Below, in pieces: positions 20,900-32,799 of a DNA stretch of 64,000 nt; within the stretch, counting starts at the first letter, position 1, and each line of letters begins with the position of its first letter. Below the pieces are notes generated by a model. That model searched no databases. It was not told the origin of the DNA and was given only the letters and a program-made list of their open reading frames with translations. Source of the DNA: Phragmites australis (Eukaryota > Streptophyta > Magnoliopsida > Poales > Poaceae). The stretch spans positions 7,388,001-7,452,000 of the forward strand of contig NC_084943.1 of NCBI RefSeq assembly GCF_958298935.1, given 5' to 3'. The translations under genes were made by a program, and so were the position numbers.

Positions 20900-22165
20900 C
20901 ATCATAATTTTTTTCCGGTTTCATGTGTATCAATTGAACCATTGGCTTGGATGGTTAGTGGTGGTGATTGTACTCCTACCTATTAGAGATGAAACTTTAA
21001 GTTTGCTTGTTGTGTATTTTATCAAGACGGAATTTTCTTTTAGTAGTAGACAATGCACTTATTGATAACGAAGCACATGTGATGATTTTGTCGATTATCA
21101 AGCTCCACATCTTCAATCTTATGAGTGTGTGTTTGCGGTTACAGTGGATTTTGAAGTGCTTTTGGACCTACTAAAAACATCTCATTATTTCCTATCTCCA
21201 AACTCATACATACATACCTTACTTAGGGTTTGTCTGAGTGAGAGAGATTGCATTTGGAAACTTTTGTTTTTTTTATTAATTTCAACTAGATCCTAATAAT
21301 TTGAATGAAGTTTTCCCTATGTAAACACCCAAATAGGCACCTGGGAAAAAATCACTAGTTTCCATATTTACTTAATTTATAGGTTCGCCGTTTTGTTGCA
21401 TGGAGCTCGCCAATACAAAGAGCAGGTACAAGGACATCCTCAACATGGAGACATGGATAGGGGTGGAAATAGATGGCAAGAAATTCGAATTATCTGATTC
21501 CATATCCGTTAAAATACGAATATGGATATTCGTATCCGTATTCGTTTCTGAAATGGATACTAAAATGGATATATCCGAATTCGTTTTCGAGATTCGGATT
21601 CAAATGTGGATATCCGAATTCGAGATATATCCGATTTGTATCCGTATCCGCCAACCAGGGAACCAAATTTTGCTAAAGTTTTAAAAATTTCAGATATGAA
21701 CGAAATTCCAACCCAATCAAATTGGAACAAATTTCAGTCAAATTTCATCAAATTTCAGTTAAATTTGATCAAAAATTTAAATTTCCAACATGAATTTTGA
21801 AAAAAAATTCTAAAATTCCGTCCCAATCAAATTAGAACAAATTTCAGTTGAATTTTATCAAATTTCAGTCAATTGTTTTAAAAAAATTAAATTTCCGACC
21901 TGAATTTCGAAGATCGAGTAGATATCCAAATGCGGATTCGTATTCGAACTATCCGATTCGTATTCGTATTCAAGTATATTCGGATCCGTATTCACATTCG
22001 GATTAACATGTGGTAAATCGTACTATCTAAATTCGATTCTATACGTATTCGATCCGTTTCCATCCCCTAGACATGGAGTCCATGAATGGATGAGTATCTA
22101 TAATTCTTCTTTCTGTTGTCCTTTTGGTTCTCCATTCTTGGAGTACGTGAAGACACAAGGTTTTT
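20900..22165 (+). repeat. Diverged duplicated block A (contains an exon-like piece)
   Basis: Matches about 23005-24520 (block B) in the same order: tttcatgt.t.tcaatt..accg.tgg; cgaagtgcttt-like; catacatac.ttacttaggg; gagtgagattgcatt; then an exon-like piece encoding FCCMELANTKSRYKDILNMET (from 21389) against FCCAESADAKSMCKNVLKMET in B; then ccttttggttctcca. Identity is roughly 70% by eye. A hAT MITE (21458-22069) interrupts block A. An AG acceptor (ttatag|g) precedes the exon-like piece. Confidence 0.55.
21458..22069. mobile_element. hAT-type MITE with perfect 8-bp target duplication
   Basis: Left end TAGGGGTGGAAATAGAT, right end inverted TAGGGGATGGAAACGGAT. The 8-bp sequence GACATGGA is present on both sides (21450-21457 and 22070-22077), diagnostic of hAT insertion. 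The interior is made of ATCCGAATTCG-like words and two copies of a caatcaaattggaacaaatttcagt motif. 612 bp, no transposase. It inserted into the exon-like piece of block A. Confidence 0.9.
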
Positions 22166-22169
22166 GACA

Positions 22170-23000
22170 CTTAATTTTTAATTTGCTATAGTAGATATAG
22201 CTTCCTGATCACTGAAAAAAAGCCTCTTCCGTCGCCTCGCCGCAGAGTTGACATGTTGCACCTGTTGGGGTGGCGCAATATGACTATAATCATATCATCT
22301 CCTATATATAAACGTCAACCTGGTTACTTTTGATGTATAGACACGACTGGAGTGGGGCGACCAGTGCGTTTTTCAACCGATTTAGATACATTTTAAACTT
22401 CACATGTAAACCTAAACAGAATAACCTCATATGAGTAGATGCATTCCCTCTTTGTTAGATTTTTCTTATTTTGTGTCTCATATATCATATTGTTGTTTGT
22501 TGGATTGTGACTATATGCATTTATATTATATATAAATTAGGAATAAACTTTTATACAGTTATCTTAACTTGATATAATGTTGAGAGTTAATAAACTCTCT
22601 TTTCTTTTAAAAAATCAACCCGAGCATGTGTGAAACCATTCGGTTTTCTTGAATCTTCAATCAAATATTTTCCTCCGACCGTAGGCTTATAACTTTTGAC
22701 GAATTCCTTAAGCTTACATGCAAATGCGGAACTCAGCGCTAGATCAGTTGAAATCTACAAGGTGGACTTTAGGAAATATATCTTTAAGTGACAAACTCCG
22801 AAAAAGTCATTTTCAACGGCAACAAACACATTAATAGGTGCGGGAACAAGCATACATCACAAAAGTTTTATCTGTTTGACCAAACCATGCATTCCTCTCT
22901 TGAAGTTCTCGTACGTTTCCCTGCGACGCATCCAACAACACATTTTTTTTTCAAAAAAAATCACATGCGTTTGTTTTCCTACTGGACGCATTAGAATTTC
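22170..23000. other. Spacer between blocks A and B
   Basis: No gene recognised. Around 22620-22690 (gaaaccattcggttttcttgaatcttcaatcaa) it resembles 19385-19440 (gaaatcatctggttttcttgaatctccagtcaa), so the duplicated unit may begin about 19380 for A and 22620 for B. Confidence 0.4.
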
Positions 23001-23238
23001 TTTTTCCCTGTTTTCATGTATTTCAATTCAACCGTGGTAAACCGGACTTCGAAGTGCTTTGGACATACCCAAAAGGCAAATCACTTTTTATCTCCTGGTT
23101 CATACACATCTTACTTAGGGCGTGTTTCAAAGAGTGAGATTGCATTCGAAATTTTTATTATTTAAAGTTTGAACTAATTCCTAGTAGCAAAAGGGACTCC
23201 CAAATAGCAATTGGATGAATGGCTTTGGAGTACTAAGG

Positions 23239-23450
23239 GTATGTTTGGTATAACTTAGCTCTGAGATACATATTGGATCTGAAGTTTATATGATAAAATA
23301 AATAGTTTAAATTTTTATTTTAGTTTAAAATAAAAATAAGATGGCTCAACTAAATACCCTCAATCTACTCACAGTTTCAGATCCAAGATTTTTTAAAACT
23401 AGGTTTAACCAGCTTCAAGAAATTTTGGATCTACAGTTGTGCCTAACAAC
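23239..23450. mobile_element. Possible small MITE
   Basis: Starts gggtatgtttggtataac, a typical grass MITE-like beginning, inside block B. It contains ttggatctgaag and an inverse-like cttcaagaaattttggatc. The right end is not clear. Confidence 0.3.
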
Positions 23451-23460
23451 ACAACACCAA

Positions 23461-24251
23461 CTACACCAGCTGGCTCATCTCTAGGAGGAAATTCAAGCAT
23501 TCTCTATCAGTGAAAACTCACCTGATCAATTCAAATGGCGTTGGACAATGGATGGGGAATACACATGCAAAAGTGCATATCAAATTCAGTTCATGGGCAG
23601 TAGCAAACGTTTCAATTGGAAAACAGTCTGGCAAACAAAATCTGAACCAAAATGCAAGATGTTCACATGATTACTGATCCAGAATAAAATTCTGATAGCA
23701 AATAACATGGAAAAAGGGATGGCCAAATGACAAGACTTGCAAGCTTTGTAACAGCCACGATGAAATGCCTATGTATTTATGCAAAAATTGTCCTTTTACC
23801 AAACAAGTTTGGGAGGTGCTGGTAAGCTGGTATGATCTCTCAACACTCTAAATTGTATGACTTCACCACAATCAAAGGGTGGTGGATAAAAACTAGAATT
23901 AGACTAAAAAGAGATCAGGAGCGACTTTGATGGAGCCGTGTTCTATTTTTGGTAGAATTTATTAAAAGAGAGAAACAGGAGGGTATTCCGAGCAAAGGAA
24001 TCTGGAGCAGAACTAGTCGCTTTTCAAATAAAAGAAGATATAGAAGAGAGAAGAAGAGCTTTCTTATTTAGGTGAAGGTTTGAAGGTTGTTAGCCTCCTT
24101 CCGGGTAGGACAGTACATCAGGGATTCAAAAAGACTTAACATCCTACTTGAACATTGGTGGAGAGGAAATTCCATCTTTATAAAAAAAATTATTTCCTTA
24201 TTTTAATAAAATCTCGGTAACTCTCATGCCGTTCTTTCAGAAAAAAAAAAC
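23461..24251 (+). mobile_element. 5'-truncated L1-type LINE, 3' end
   Basis: Broken frames read FKWRWTMDGEYTCKSAYQIQF, then WKTVWQTKSEPKCKMF, CKLCNSHDEMPMYLCKNCPF and VWEVLVSW: the zinc-binding region (zf-RVT) that ends plant L1 ORF2. RVFRAKESGAELVAFQIKED follows. The element ends with gttctttcag plus an A tract at 24240-24250, the usual LINE 3' end. Several stops and no RT show it is a dead, truncated copy inserted in block B. Confidence 0.75.
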
Positions 24252-24599
24252 TAAAGATGGAATCTTCCCTAAGCACGTCGCAAAAAAAATCCCTAATTAA
24301 ACACACAAACAGGGAAAGCTTACTAGTGATCGTATTTACTTGGTAGGTGCAGCGTTTTGTTGCGCGGAATCAGCAGATGCCAAGAGCATGTGCAAGAACG
24401 TCCTTAAGATGGAGACGGGTGAATGGACGGGTACATTTCATTATTCTTTCTCTCCTCCTTTTGGTTCTCCAACTTTTTGTTGTTGTGTATGTCGTACACC
24501 TATGGTACGTGAAAACTCATGGGACACAAGCATGCCACCTCTCGGGCCTGCTGGCGGCGCGGTAGAAAAAGATCGAGGAGGCTGCTTTTCCAACTCGGG

Positions 24600-24970
24600 A
24601 CCACCACTTGGATCCATTTTCCACCGACGAACGATTACGAACCTCACCAACACCGACCTGAAAAAAGCACCCGCGCTGCCGCCTGGACGGATGGCAGACG
24701 ACCCGGCCGCGCCGTTTCCGTCTTCCTCGGCGCCCAATCAGAAACAGTTTGCTTCGAGCGTACAAGTCCGAATAGCGCCGCTGGTTCTCCCCGCGCGCGT
24801 GGCCCGGGTGCGCGGCTCGGTAGACTGCTGGTCAGCCACGGAGCAGTCGTCCTTGCGAGGCTGACGCGTCCGAGCTCCGAGTGCTTGCCTTGACCCGGCG
24901 TCTCCGTTGTTTTCTTGTACGGCTGTCCGGGCACGCATGCAGCGCCGCAGTTGCTCACGAGGGAATTTTT
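24600..24970. other. GC-rich segment similar to block C (14878-15430)
   Basis: Shares with 14878-15430 the order cctcaccaacac-, gacggatggcagacg-, gcgccgctgg, ctgctggtcagccacgg and ccggcgtctccgttgttttcttgta. Frames are open on both strands and in more than one frame, which reflects high GC. No protein recognised. Confidence 0.4.
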
Positions 24971-25176
24971 CTAAAGTAAAATGCACCGACAGTTCTTAAA
25001 CTTATCTTCCAGTGTCACTTAAGTTTATGAACTCTAAAATTATATTTTTAGACTGTTAATATTATCAACTCTAAAGTTGTATTTTTAGACTATTAATATT
25101 GTCAAAGATGGCTTATGGAAAAAGTGATGATGTGGCATACCATATGGTGCCTATGTGGCAAGGTAGCTGAGGTGAC

Positions 25177-25362
25177 ATGCCATGTGGTGCTTACGTGGCA
25201 AAGGCAGTACAGAAAAAATTAAAAAAAATCAGAAAAATTAGAAAAATCATGAAAAATAAAGTAAAAATCAGAAAAATAAGGAAAATAAGAAAAACATTTT
25301 TAAAAAAATCAGAAAAAATCAGGAAAATAATAATGATAAATTATAAAATGAGTTTTATTTAG
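25177..25362. repeat. A-rich simple repeat in the left arm
   Basis: Degenerate agaaaaatcagaaaa repeats from about 25210; the inverse lies at about 26290-26450 in the right arm. Lysine-rich frames here are not genes. Confidence 0.8.
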
Positions 25363-25711
25363 TAAAATATTTTAGAATAATCTGTTTAATCGTTTTAGTG
25401 TTTCTTCAATTCCTAAAAATACTTTTTAATTCCTAAAAATTCTTAGAAAATATAAAAAATACCAAACAATACTATGAGCCTCCACAACATCCCAGGAAAA
25501 ATTATACACTCTTCTTTCACCCTTCTAAAGCCATATCTCCACAGTTGCAACTTCAATCTAATCGTTTCCTTCATCAATAATTAAAAAATCATAAATATAA
25601 TAAATTGAGTTGTTTGATGTGTTTTTAGCTCTCAACAATTCTCTAGTCTATGTTTCTAAAAATATAATTTTATCTTGTTGCATAAAACCATTATCAAAAT
25701 TTTGGCGCGGA

Positions 25712-25924
25712 CTGTTTGTACATATGTATCTCCTCCTGCTATATAAAGGAGGTGAGCCTGAGCTTGTAAGACACTAGACATACTCTGTAACAAGTTCATC
25801 CAAGTTATAAGAAAATACATAACACGTAGGGCTCTTACCCCACGAAAGGCCTGAACATGGATAACTCCTTATGTTCTTAAGTTTCATCACACACATACAC
25901 CCATCGGAAGCGTTGATCACCCTA
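25712..25924 (+). mobile_element. LTR fragment in the centre of the fold-back element
   Basis: Contains a TATA-like ctatataaagg (about 25738), gagcctgagcttgtaag and gtagggctcttaccccacgaaaggcctgaac, wording typical of grass retrotransposon LTR ends. Neither end is clear. It separates the two inverted arms. Confidence 0.4.
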
Positions 25925-26520
25925 TTTTAATAATTTCAATAATTATTTTATGCAACAAGATAAAAATTATGTTTTTAACCAGATAGACTAGAGAATTTTT
26001 GGGCGCTAAAACACATCAAACAACTCAATTTATTATTTTTATGATTTTTTTTTTTGAATTATTGGCAAAGGAAACGATCAGATCGGAGTTGCAATAGTGG
26101 AGATATAGCTTTGGAAGGGTGAAAGAAGAGTGTAAGTTTTTTTTTTTGGATTTTTTAGAGGCTCTTGGTATTTTCTAGAAATTTTCTAGAATTTCTAAGA
26201 ATTTTAGGAATTAAAAAAATTAGGAATTAAAGAAACACTAAAAGGATTAAAATAGATTATTTTAAATTATTTTACTAAAGAAAACTCATTTTTTAATTCA
26301 TCATGATTATTATTCCTATTTTTTCTAATGTTTCCTGATTTTCCCTATTTTTAGATTTTTTAAAAAATATATTTTTTCTGATTTTTTAAAGAATTTTTCT
26401 GATTTTTATTTTATTTTCTAATTTTCCTGATTTTTTCTATTTTTTCCGGACTGCCTTTGCCACATAGGCACCATGTGGCATGTCATGTTTGCCGCCTTGC
26501 CACGCTATGAGAAACGGTAA

Positions 26521-27469
26521 CGTACTAAGAGAGAGATGAATTATGACACTTAGAAATCTAAAATAAATTAGCTCTAAAAACTTTACAAGATAAATCTATA
26601 TCTACTTCTATTTAAATATGTTATAGGTTTATCTAGTGTGTCTACTCTGCAGCTCAAGAAGATTACAACATACTCCAAAGTGCCGATGTACCACTCGGTA
26701 TAAGCTAGGATCACTTCTTGATCCCTTCTTCAAGTTGCAACACCCAGTTACAACTCACTCTAGGTCTATAAGCACTACACTCTCTAATCTTATGGTTAAT
26801 TGCTTTGGATGATCACTTTAAGTATTTTGGTGGTTTAGATATCTTCTCAAGTATATATGAGGTTCCTCTAGACTCCAGCAGCATGCCACATCTTCAAATG
26901 ACTAAATAGAGGAATATTTATAGTCTCAAATCTGCCAATTAGCCATTTTTTAATGACTCAGAAAAGCTGGTAACATGGGATGATCCAGGAAGAATAGTAG
27001 TATTAATACCGGATCATCCGGTGAGTACAAACTCAGAAACTAGTCATTGTAATTCCACTCAAAGTCTTCTACACTCGCATTCTTCTCTACAAGAAATGCT
27101 CCGATGTTATCCTATGCAGATCACCGGACTATCCGGTGAGGTCCTCAGCTTTCTCCCACTTTGTTAGAAATACTCCGATGAGTTCAACACACAGAGCACC
27201 GGACTATCCAGTAAGGCTATTAGCCTCTATGCACAATGCTCCAGTGAGCGCAAACTCTTCTGCACTGGACCTTCCGATGAGATCAATTCTCTTGAGACTT
27301 CTCCAATTCAATCAAACTTTATATCGGCTGCGGTGGCTTCTTGATGTATTGCATCTATAAGACCTACTAATATATATTCTTTATAAATATGTTAGTCCTA
27401 ATGACTATCATTAATCACTAAAATCACAATCATGATCTAATAAGATCATTTTCACTACACACGCAGGCA
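26521..27469 (-). mobile_element. LTR-like repeat inserted in the right arm
   Basis: Interrupts the right arm of the fold-back element. On the minus strand it begins TGTAGTGAAAATGATC and contains gtgattttagtgattaatga and repeated ccggatagtccggtg words, familiar from a grass LTR group, ending with ctctctcttagtacg. It resembles 48625-50088 in layout. No target duplication could be confirmed. Confidence 0.4.
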
Positions 27470-27649
27470 CCACGTGCATGTCACGTTAGCTGCCTTTGCC
27501 ACGCTGAGCTGTTATGAACCTGATTGATACGGTTTGATAATATTAATAGTCTAAAAATACAGTTTCAGAGTTCGTGGACCTAAATAATACGATATAGCAA
27601 GTTTGAGGACTGTTAGTGCATTTTACCTTTTTATTTTAGCTTTTTTTAA

Positions 27650-27915
27650 AACTAATATTTAAAAAAAGCACATCTGACACTAAATTTTCAGGAACTACAT
27701 TATGTGTTCAAGTCAATATATATGGTGTGACCAAGGTGTGAATCATGTCATGTATTTTCACATAACAAAAGAGGCCACGAGGCAAGCGCTGGGACGAGCC
27801 GTTAGCATGACCACCTTAGTCACACCACATATATTAATATTATCAAGTTACAAGTCACATCATGTACTTTGACGTGAAAAAAAATTAGTTTTTAAAAATT
27901 TAGTATCTCATATAT
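27650..27915. mobile_element. Fold-back MITE
   Basis: The left half (ttaaaactaatattt ... atatatatggtgtgaccaaggtg) and right half (caccttagtcacaccacatatat ... aaaattagttttta) are inverted copies around a centre near 27780. About 265 bp. Confidence 0.55.
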
Positions 27916-28194
27916 TGTTTTAAAAATATTTGTTTACAAAGGATTAAAAAAAACTCATGCCGAGGTTTGTATTGGTAGATACTAGGTACTAGTAGGTGGC
28001 AAGCGCCGTGTCATGCATGGCGAATCGATCCTACCAGTACCTGTAGTACCGTTTATTCGCTCACCACATGCTCATGCTGGCGCACATTTTTCTCATGAAC
28101 TTTATTAGTACGTACAGAAGTGAATCCGTGCAGTGTCGTCAGGTCCACTTTCTCTTGTCGTGAGTTGAGAACCTGTAGTGCAGTGCTCCGGTAT

Positions 28195-28850
28195 TGGAGC
28201 ATCTTCAGTATTTCACTCTCCATATTTCTATTTATTTATCCACTTCAAAAGATTTTTTTTTCATATTTTTATACACTTCAGTAGACTAGCTAAACTCCAC
28301 CTTTCATAGTCTATTATCTATACTTTCTCCGTAACAGTTAGTTTTTTAAACGACTATTTTTATAACAACTATAAATTAGTACATTAGTTTAGATGAATTT
28401 TCATTTAAATTTATAAGAGATTTTTAGTTAGAACCATTTAAAATAGATTTTCTGTTATTTATTCTGTGAGAACTAAAATCGATGTGATTTTAGGAGCTTT
28501 AAAATTTTATCTTTTGAATTTATAATAAAAGGAGAAAAGGAATGAATTTTAAAGCATGTTGCAACTTTCTATCTTCTCTCGTCTCTCCTCTCTCTGCTCT
28601 CTCCTATGTGCACTGGTGCCGAGCCCACACACAGCCGAGATGGCGAGGCGATCCTCTCTGCTCTCTCCTATGTGCACTAGTGCCGAGCGCACACACAGCC
28701 GAGATGGCGAGGCGATCGTGTGATTTGGCTACGCTACAGTGATAACGATGCTGTTGGTGAGACTGTTGGAGGTGTGTTTTCACAGGATGACGAGTCGAGC
28801 AGCGATGGCGAGCTGAGTGACGAGGCCGCTGGAGTTGCTCTCAGGAGTAA
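28195..28850. mobile_element. Possible MITE with GAGCAWCTYCA-type ends
   Basis: Left end ggagcatcttcagta and right end inverted agagcaactccagc resemble the inverted ends of common grass MITEs. The interior contains a 64-bp tandem duplication. No clear target duplication, so the call is tentative. Confidence 0.35.
28590..28717. repeat. 64-bp tandem duplication
   Basis: Copies at 28590-28653 and 28654-28717 (ctctctgctctctccta ... gatggcgaggcgatc) differ at only about two positions. It looks recent. Confidence 0.9.
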
Positions 28851-31800
28851 AGCTCTAATACTATTTGACTATTTCAAAGGATTATAACTTTGTAGCATAT
28901 ATTTCGATGTATTCTCAATAGCGTTGACAGTGGGAGCACATAACTATATATAATGAAACAAGTCACACGTCCCATTGCAGATCGACTACCGATGAGAGCT
29001 TGCATGCTCGACCAAAGAAGGGGTCACTTATAAATATTTTGATTCGTTTCAGCCCATGACAAATCAACGTCGTCAAGCCTGACCAAGACTAAGCAAAATG
29101 TGAGAAATTCCGACAACAAATCACCCCGAATTCCCTCCTGTCGGGGGTACGAACTACTCTTCCTACAGCTGGCCTCCAAAATTTCCATGGAACGGACCCA
29201 CGGAGCAAGCCGATCGATGCATCCTGATGACGTCACGCCGGGGTTTATACCATGTGGTAGGTAGGTAGGTAGGTAGGTACTGCTAGGAGTGTGTGCGCGT
29301 GTGTTCATTGGTGACGTTGAGTCGCGTCGGCCCGTACACAAAGCACTTTGACTGGTCTACCAAATTGATTACCGGCCTCCCAAGGCGTCGAAGAAGAGCT
29401 AGTGAATTCAGCCCGTCGACCAGTACGTACGTGTGTGATCGAGAAGCACAGAATCGGCCTTCGATTCCAAGCACAACTTACGTCGGTATTATTGCTAGGA
29501 GCAATTTGTTACTGATAAAACTTATAAATTTTTTTTATATCATCACATATCTATGAGACATGAGACTACCTCAGTTAATGACACATGAGACTCATAATTT
29601 AAGTTTAACCAATGATATATAAAAAATTATCCCTTATTGCTACTGTAAGGTGTATGTAAAAGTAATTTTATTTTCGATTTTTTCACCTGGCTGACCTGAC
29701 CGTGCAATTCGAAGCACAGGAAAAACGAGGGTTCCAAGTTACGTTGGCACCGGGCAGTCGGTAGCGTCGTCATGGCGCCACTATTGCTTATCGTGACCCG
29801 AGACCTGACACACTAGGTGTGTTAGTGCTATTTGAACATACACAGGCAACAGCGCACAGGTCCCACAACCGATGTGCAATAGCCGCTAGTAATATTATAG
29901 ATAGAGTTTTTTTGTCCGTTTGAAAGAAACTGTTTTTTCTGTTTTTAAAGACGTGGTGTCACTTGTTGTAAACGACTGGTTTTTCATTTTCATGAGATGG
30001 TATCCAAACTAACAAGTTAGGCCAAGTATATTAGTGTCATTTATAAACCGTCTCATGTATTGAGATATAATTTTGATACTATTTAACAAATAACTTTTAA
30101 AATAGATTGATTTTTCAGCTGTCTTATAGTAATTCTATAACTCTTAATTTTTACATGGAACAAATACATATTATGAGTTATATGGTAATGATAATTTGTA
30201 CAATAATGTGTGAGTAATCTTATAATTTTGAAGTTTAGCTTACGAGACCACTGCTTTACAAAACAACGACATCGCTTTCTCACTTCCTTCTCTCTTATCT
30301 ATATCACTTAAAATCATATGTGGCATCATATAAGACGAATGGCGTGTAACAACCTACTTGACGTTATATTGTACTAAGTTTTTCGGTGAAGGAGCCATGC
30401 CAAAAGAAAGAACGCCTTTTGACCTGGCTCTGCCTCTTCCTCTGCGATTTTCCTCTATGATGCAACAGAAATTTCCTTGTGTCTACCGTCTACGTACTAG
30501 TTTATGCCTGTTGGCGACTTCAATCCATGGCAGCATTTGCTTTCATCTAACGTCTAAACGAAAACTCAATCTACTTTTACTGTTCTACCGAGTTGCCGGC
30601 CTACTAAGGCGTTGAACGCTTAGTATTTATCTTAGTCTTTACCTAACCTAACCAATTTACCTGTACAGAGTTAAGGTCAAGACCAACTTTTGTCATCTCT
30701 CTTGACCTATGATCTTCGTGTCCTTGTAAGTTGTAACATGTGCATCTTGTAGTACCTGAATATAAAACTAAGAGGTTGGTTAGAAATGATCCCGGCTGAC
30801 GAAATGCAGATATCTCTGGCTTGGGAAAAAGACTATCTCATTCTCATGCCCCCTATAGGAAATTTCAAACAAGTGCATTTGCGTCACCAAACATTTGGAC
30901 TGTCTACAACAAAGAAATTTGACAGGAACCTGTAGGAAATACTTCAATTCCTAAATTAAAGAACGGTTAAAACTGCTAGCGATCCAAAAGAGAGTCAAAA
31001 GACAAACTAGCGTAAAGAAGTTTTCTTCTTGGTCATACTTACGGCCAGTTTGCTGTTTTTTGCGCTGTGCTGTGCTGCAATGAGGTATCTATAGTAGCAC
31101 AATATTTAAGTGCACCTATATTCTTAGTAGCTTTTATCTCAACCATGTGATCTGGCAATAGCTTTTATCTCAGATTGTCAGCAGCGAAGCCGGTGATGGT
31201 GCCCCTTGCTAGTTGCGACCGCTGCCTGCAATGCCTCAGTTCAGCCACGACGGCTACAGAGTCCAAGAGCTCAGCAGGCAGCACCTTGTACATTAAGAAG
31301 AAGCATACAACCAATTCAATCGGTGATTCCTCCTCCTGATGCTTCATCATACACTTCATCTAATATACACTCTACATGCTTAACTCCGAGATAAATTGTT
31401 GATATCATAAAACCAAATAGATCTTGTAGCTCTATCATATTCAGGATTCAACCATTGCAAACATTGATAAGCTTTGATACTCACAGAGATGACCGATTAA
31501 GAGCATGCAGATGGCAGGGAGCATAATTGAAGATCCATGGACATCGACTGGACTCCACAGTATGAGCCATGGAAAGTGAGCTCCAATTGTTCTTAGGTGC
31601 TCTTTACAAAGTCCGAAAGATATAAATAAGAAAGGATTCGCTTCAGCTCACTCGCCTTATCAAGCTTCCACCTAGGTTAATGCCGCGGCACATTCAGCCA
31701 TCAAGGTTGAGTGGCAAGCTAGACGAATATCAGTATCGATAATAACGACGACTAATTTTCCTCAAGGAACACAAGAAATAAGTATATAATGCCGCGGCAC

Positions 31801-32799
31801 ATTATATAGAAGGTTGAGTGGAAGTGAACAAATTCTAGAGGGCAACATAAAGGAAAAACAAATCAAGTGCTCAAAATAAGATTCCGAATAATCATACTAA
31901 GAGAAAAAACTACTTTCGAGACAAATATGGATATACAAATGAATGACCAAGAAAACTAAATTAAGACCAGTATCTCAGAAGCTTTTCTATACAACCAAGG
32001 TGAAAATCAACGAATTCCATAGAAGAAATATGTTGAACAATTAAAGTCAAATAGTAAAGGGTCTCTTAATGACAAAAGTTAGATCAGGACTTCATTGATC
32101 AGGATGAAGAGTGCCTCGGAAAAAAAAACATATTTTTCGGGGTTTTTACTCTCGGAGATTAAGCCTTTGTCTTTTTTTTTTGTTTTTTTAAATACGGACT
32201 AAACTGTTACATGCATAATATGACTTTAACATTTAGAGAACTTGACTGAAAACTTGTTCGCTACCAGTATTAATCTTACATATTCAAGTTAATATTTATC
32301 GATTCATCCATGTCTTCAGAAAAAGATTATGTCAGAGTCAATTACTTCAATTATTAATTCTTAAACTGTGGGCCAAGTACTCGTGTAAATAAACTCGTAA
32401 CAACTCTATATAATGCCTCGACAATTTATCCAACTTACCCAACATTCGTAAGTATTTTTGTGGGGAAAAAAGAAACAAAGTTCAAAAAATAGAATTAACA
32501 GTTATGCATAATATAATTTGGTAATGAGAGATTAAGGGGAATGATTAAACAAGTTTCAGATGGACAGGGCCAGTGAAACAGAGGTAGCTGACTACAGCAA
32601 GCCAGCGAACTAGTTAATTGCATTCGAGCAACTGTTTGTCATAACATTTTTTCTCTCTCTTCATGATACGCATCTCAATGACCAGCTTATATCCTATCAA
32701 GCTACGCTCAGACTAGACAAATCAGAAGATACCAGTATGGCCAGATGAAATCAATCAAATAAATAGGTGATCTATGTTAATGAGAACAGTGTACCCTTG
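28851..32799. other. Intergenic region downstream of the HemW-like gene
   Basis: About 3.9 kb with no gene I can support. A (GGTA)n microsatellite is at about 29259-29280. Two gcaatgccgcggcacatt-like words occur at about 31680 and 31790. The stretch just left of 32800 should hold the 3' UTR of the HemW-like gene, but I could not fix its poly(A) site. Short open frames here (for example 30358-30615 and 31165-31359) have no recognisable content. Confidence 0.5.
29259..29280. repeat. (GGTA)n microsatellite
   Basis: Five to six consecutive ggta units. Confidence 0.9.

Larger units (their letters stand above)
23005..24520 (+). repeat. Diverged duplicated block B
   Basis: Second copy of block A. 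It is interrupted between about 23230 and 24310 by a MITE-like piece and a LINE 3' end. The exon-like piece at about 24345-24430 encodes FCCAESADAKSMCKNVLKMET, following ttggtag|gt. Further right (24600-24930) it is followed by sequence resembling block C at 14878-15430. Confidence 0.55.
24976..27626. mobile_element. Large fold-back transposon with long inverted arms
   Basis: Left end GTAAAATGCACCGACAGT; right end inverted GTAAAATGCACTAACAGT. The arms continue as inverted copies: tgtatttttagactattaatatt, the gtggcaaaggcag block, a run of agaaaaat words against its complement, and gggtgaaagaagagtgta-type sequence (25498-25700 against 25925-26130). The arms are about 0.7 kb. The centre (about 25712-25924) is an LTR-like insertion, and the right arm is split by another LTR-like insertion (26521-27469). 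Long arms and no coding sequence suggest a MULE-derived or Foldback-type element. A 9-bp target duplication is not evident. Confidence 0.75.

Noticed and set aside
24340..24986. Overlapping frames of 70-174 codons on both strands
   Set aside because: High-GC segment with few stops. Apart from the 25-residue exon-like piece shared with block A, nothing is conserved.
29259..29280. Short direct repeats considered as a CRISPR-like array
   Set aside because: It is a plain GGTA microsatellite without spacers, and the DNA is from a plant nucleus.
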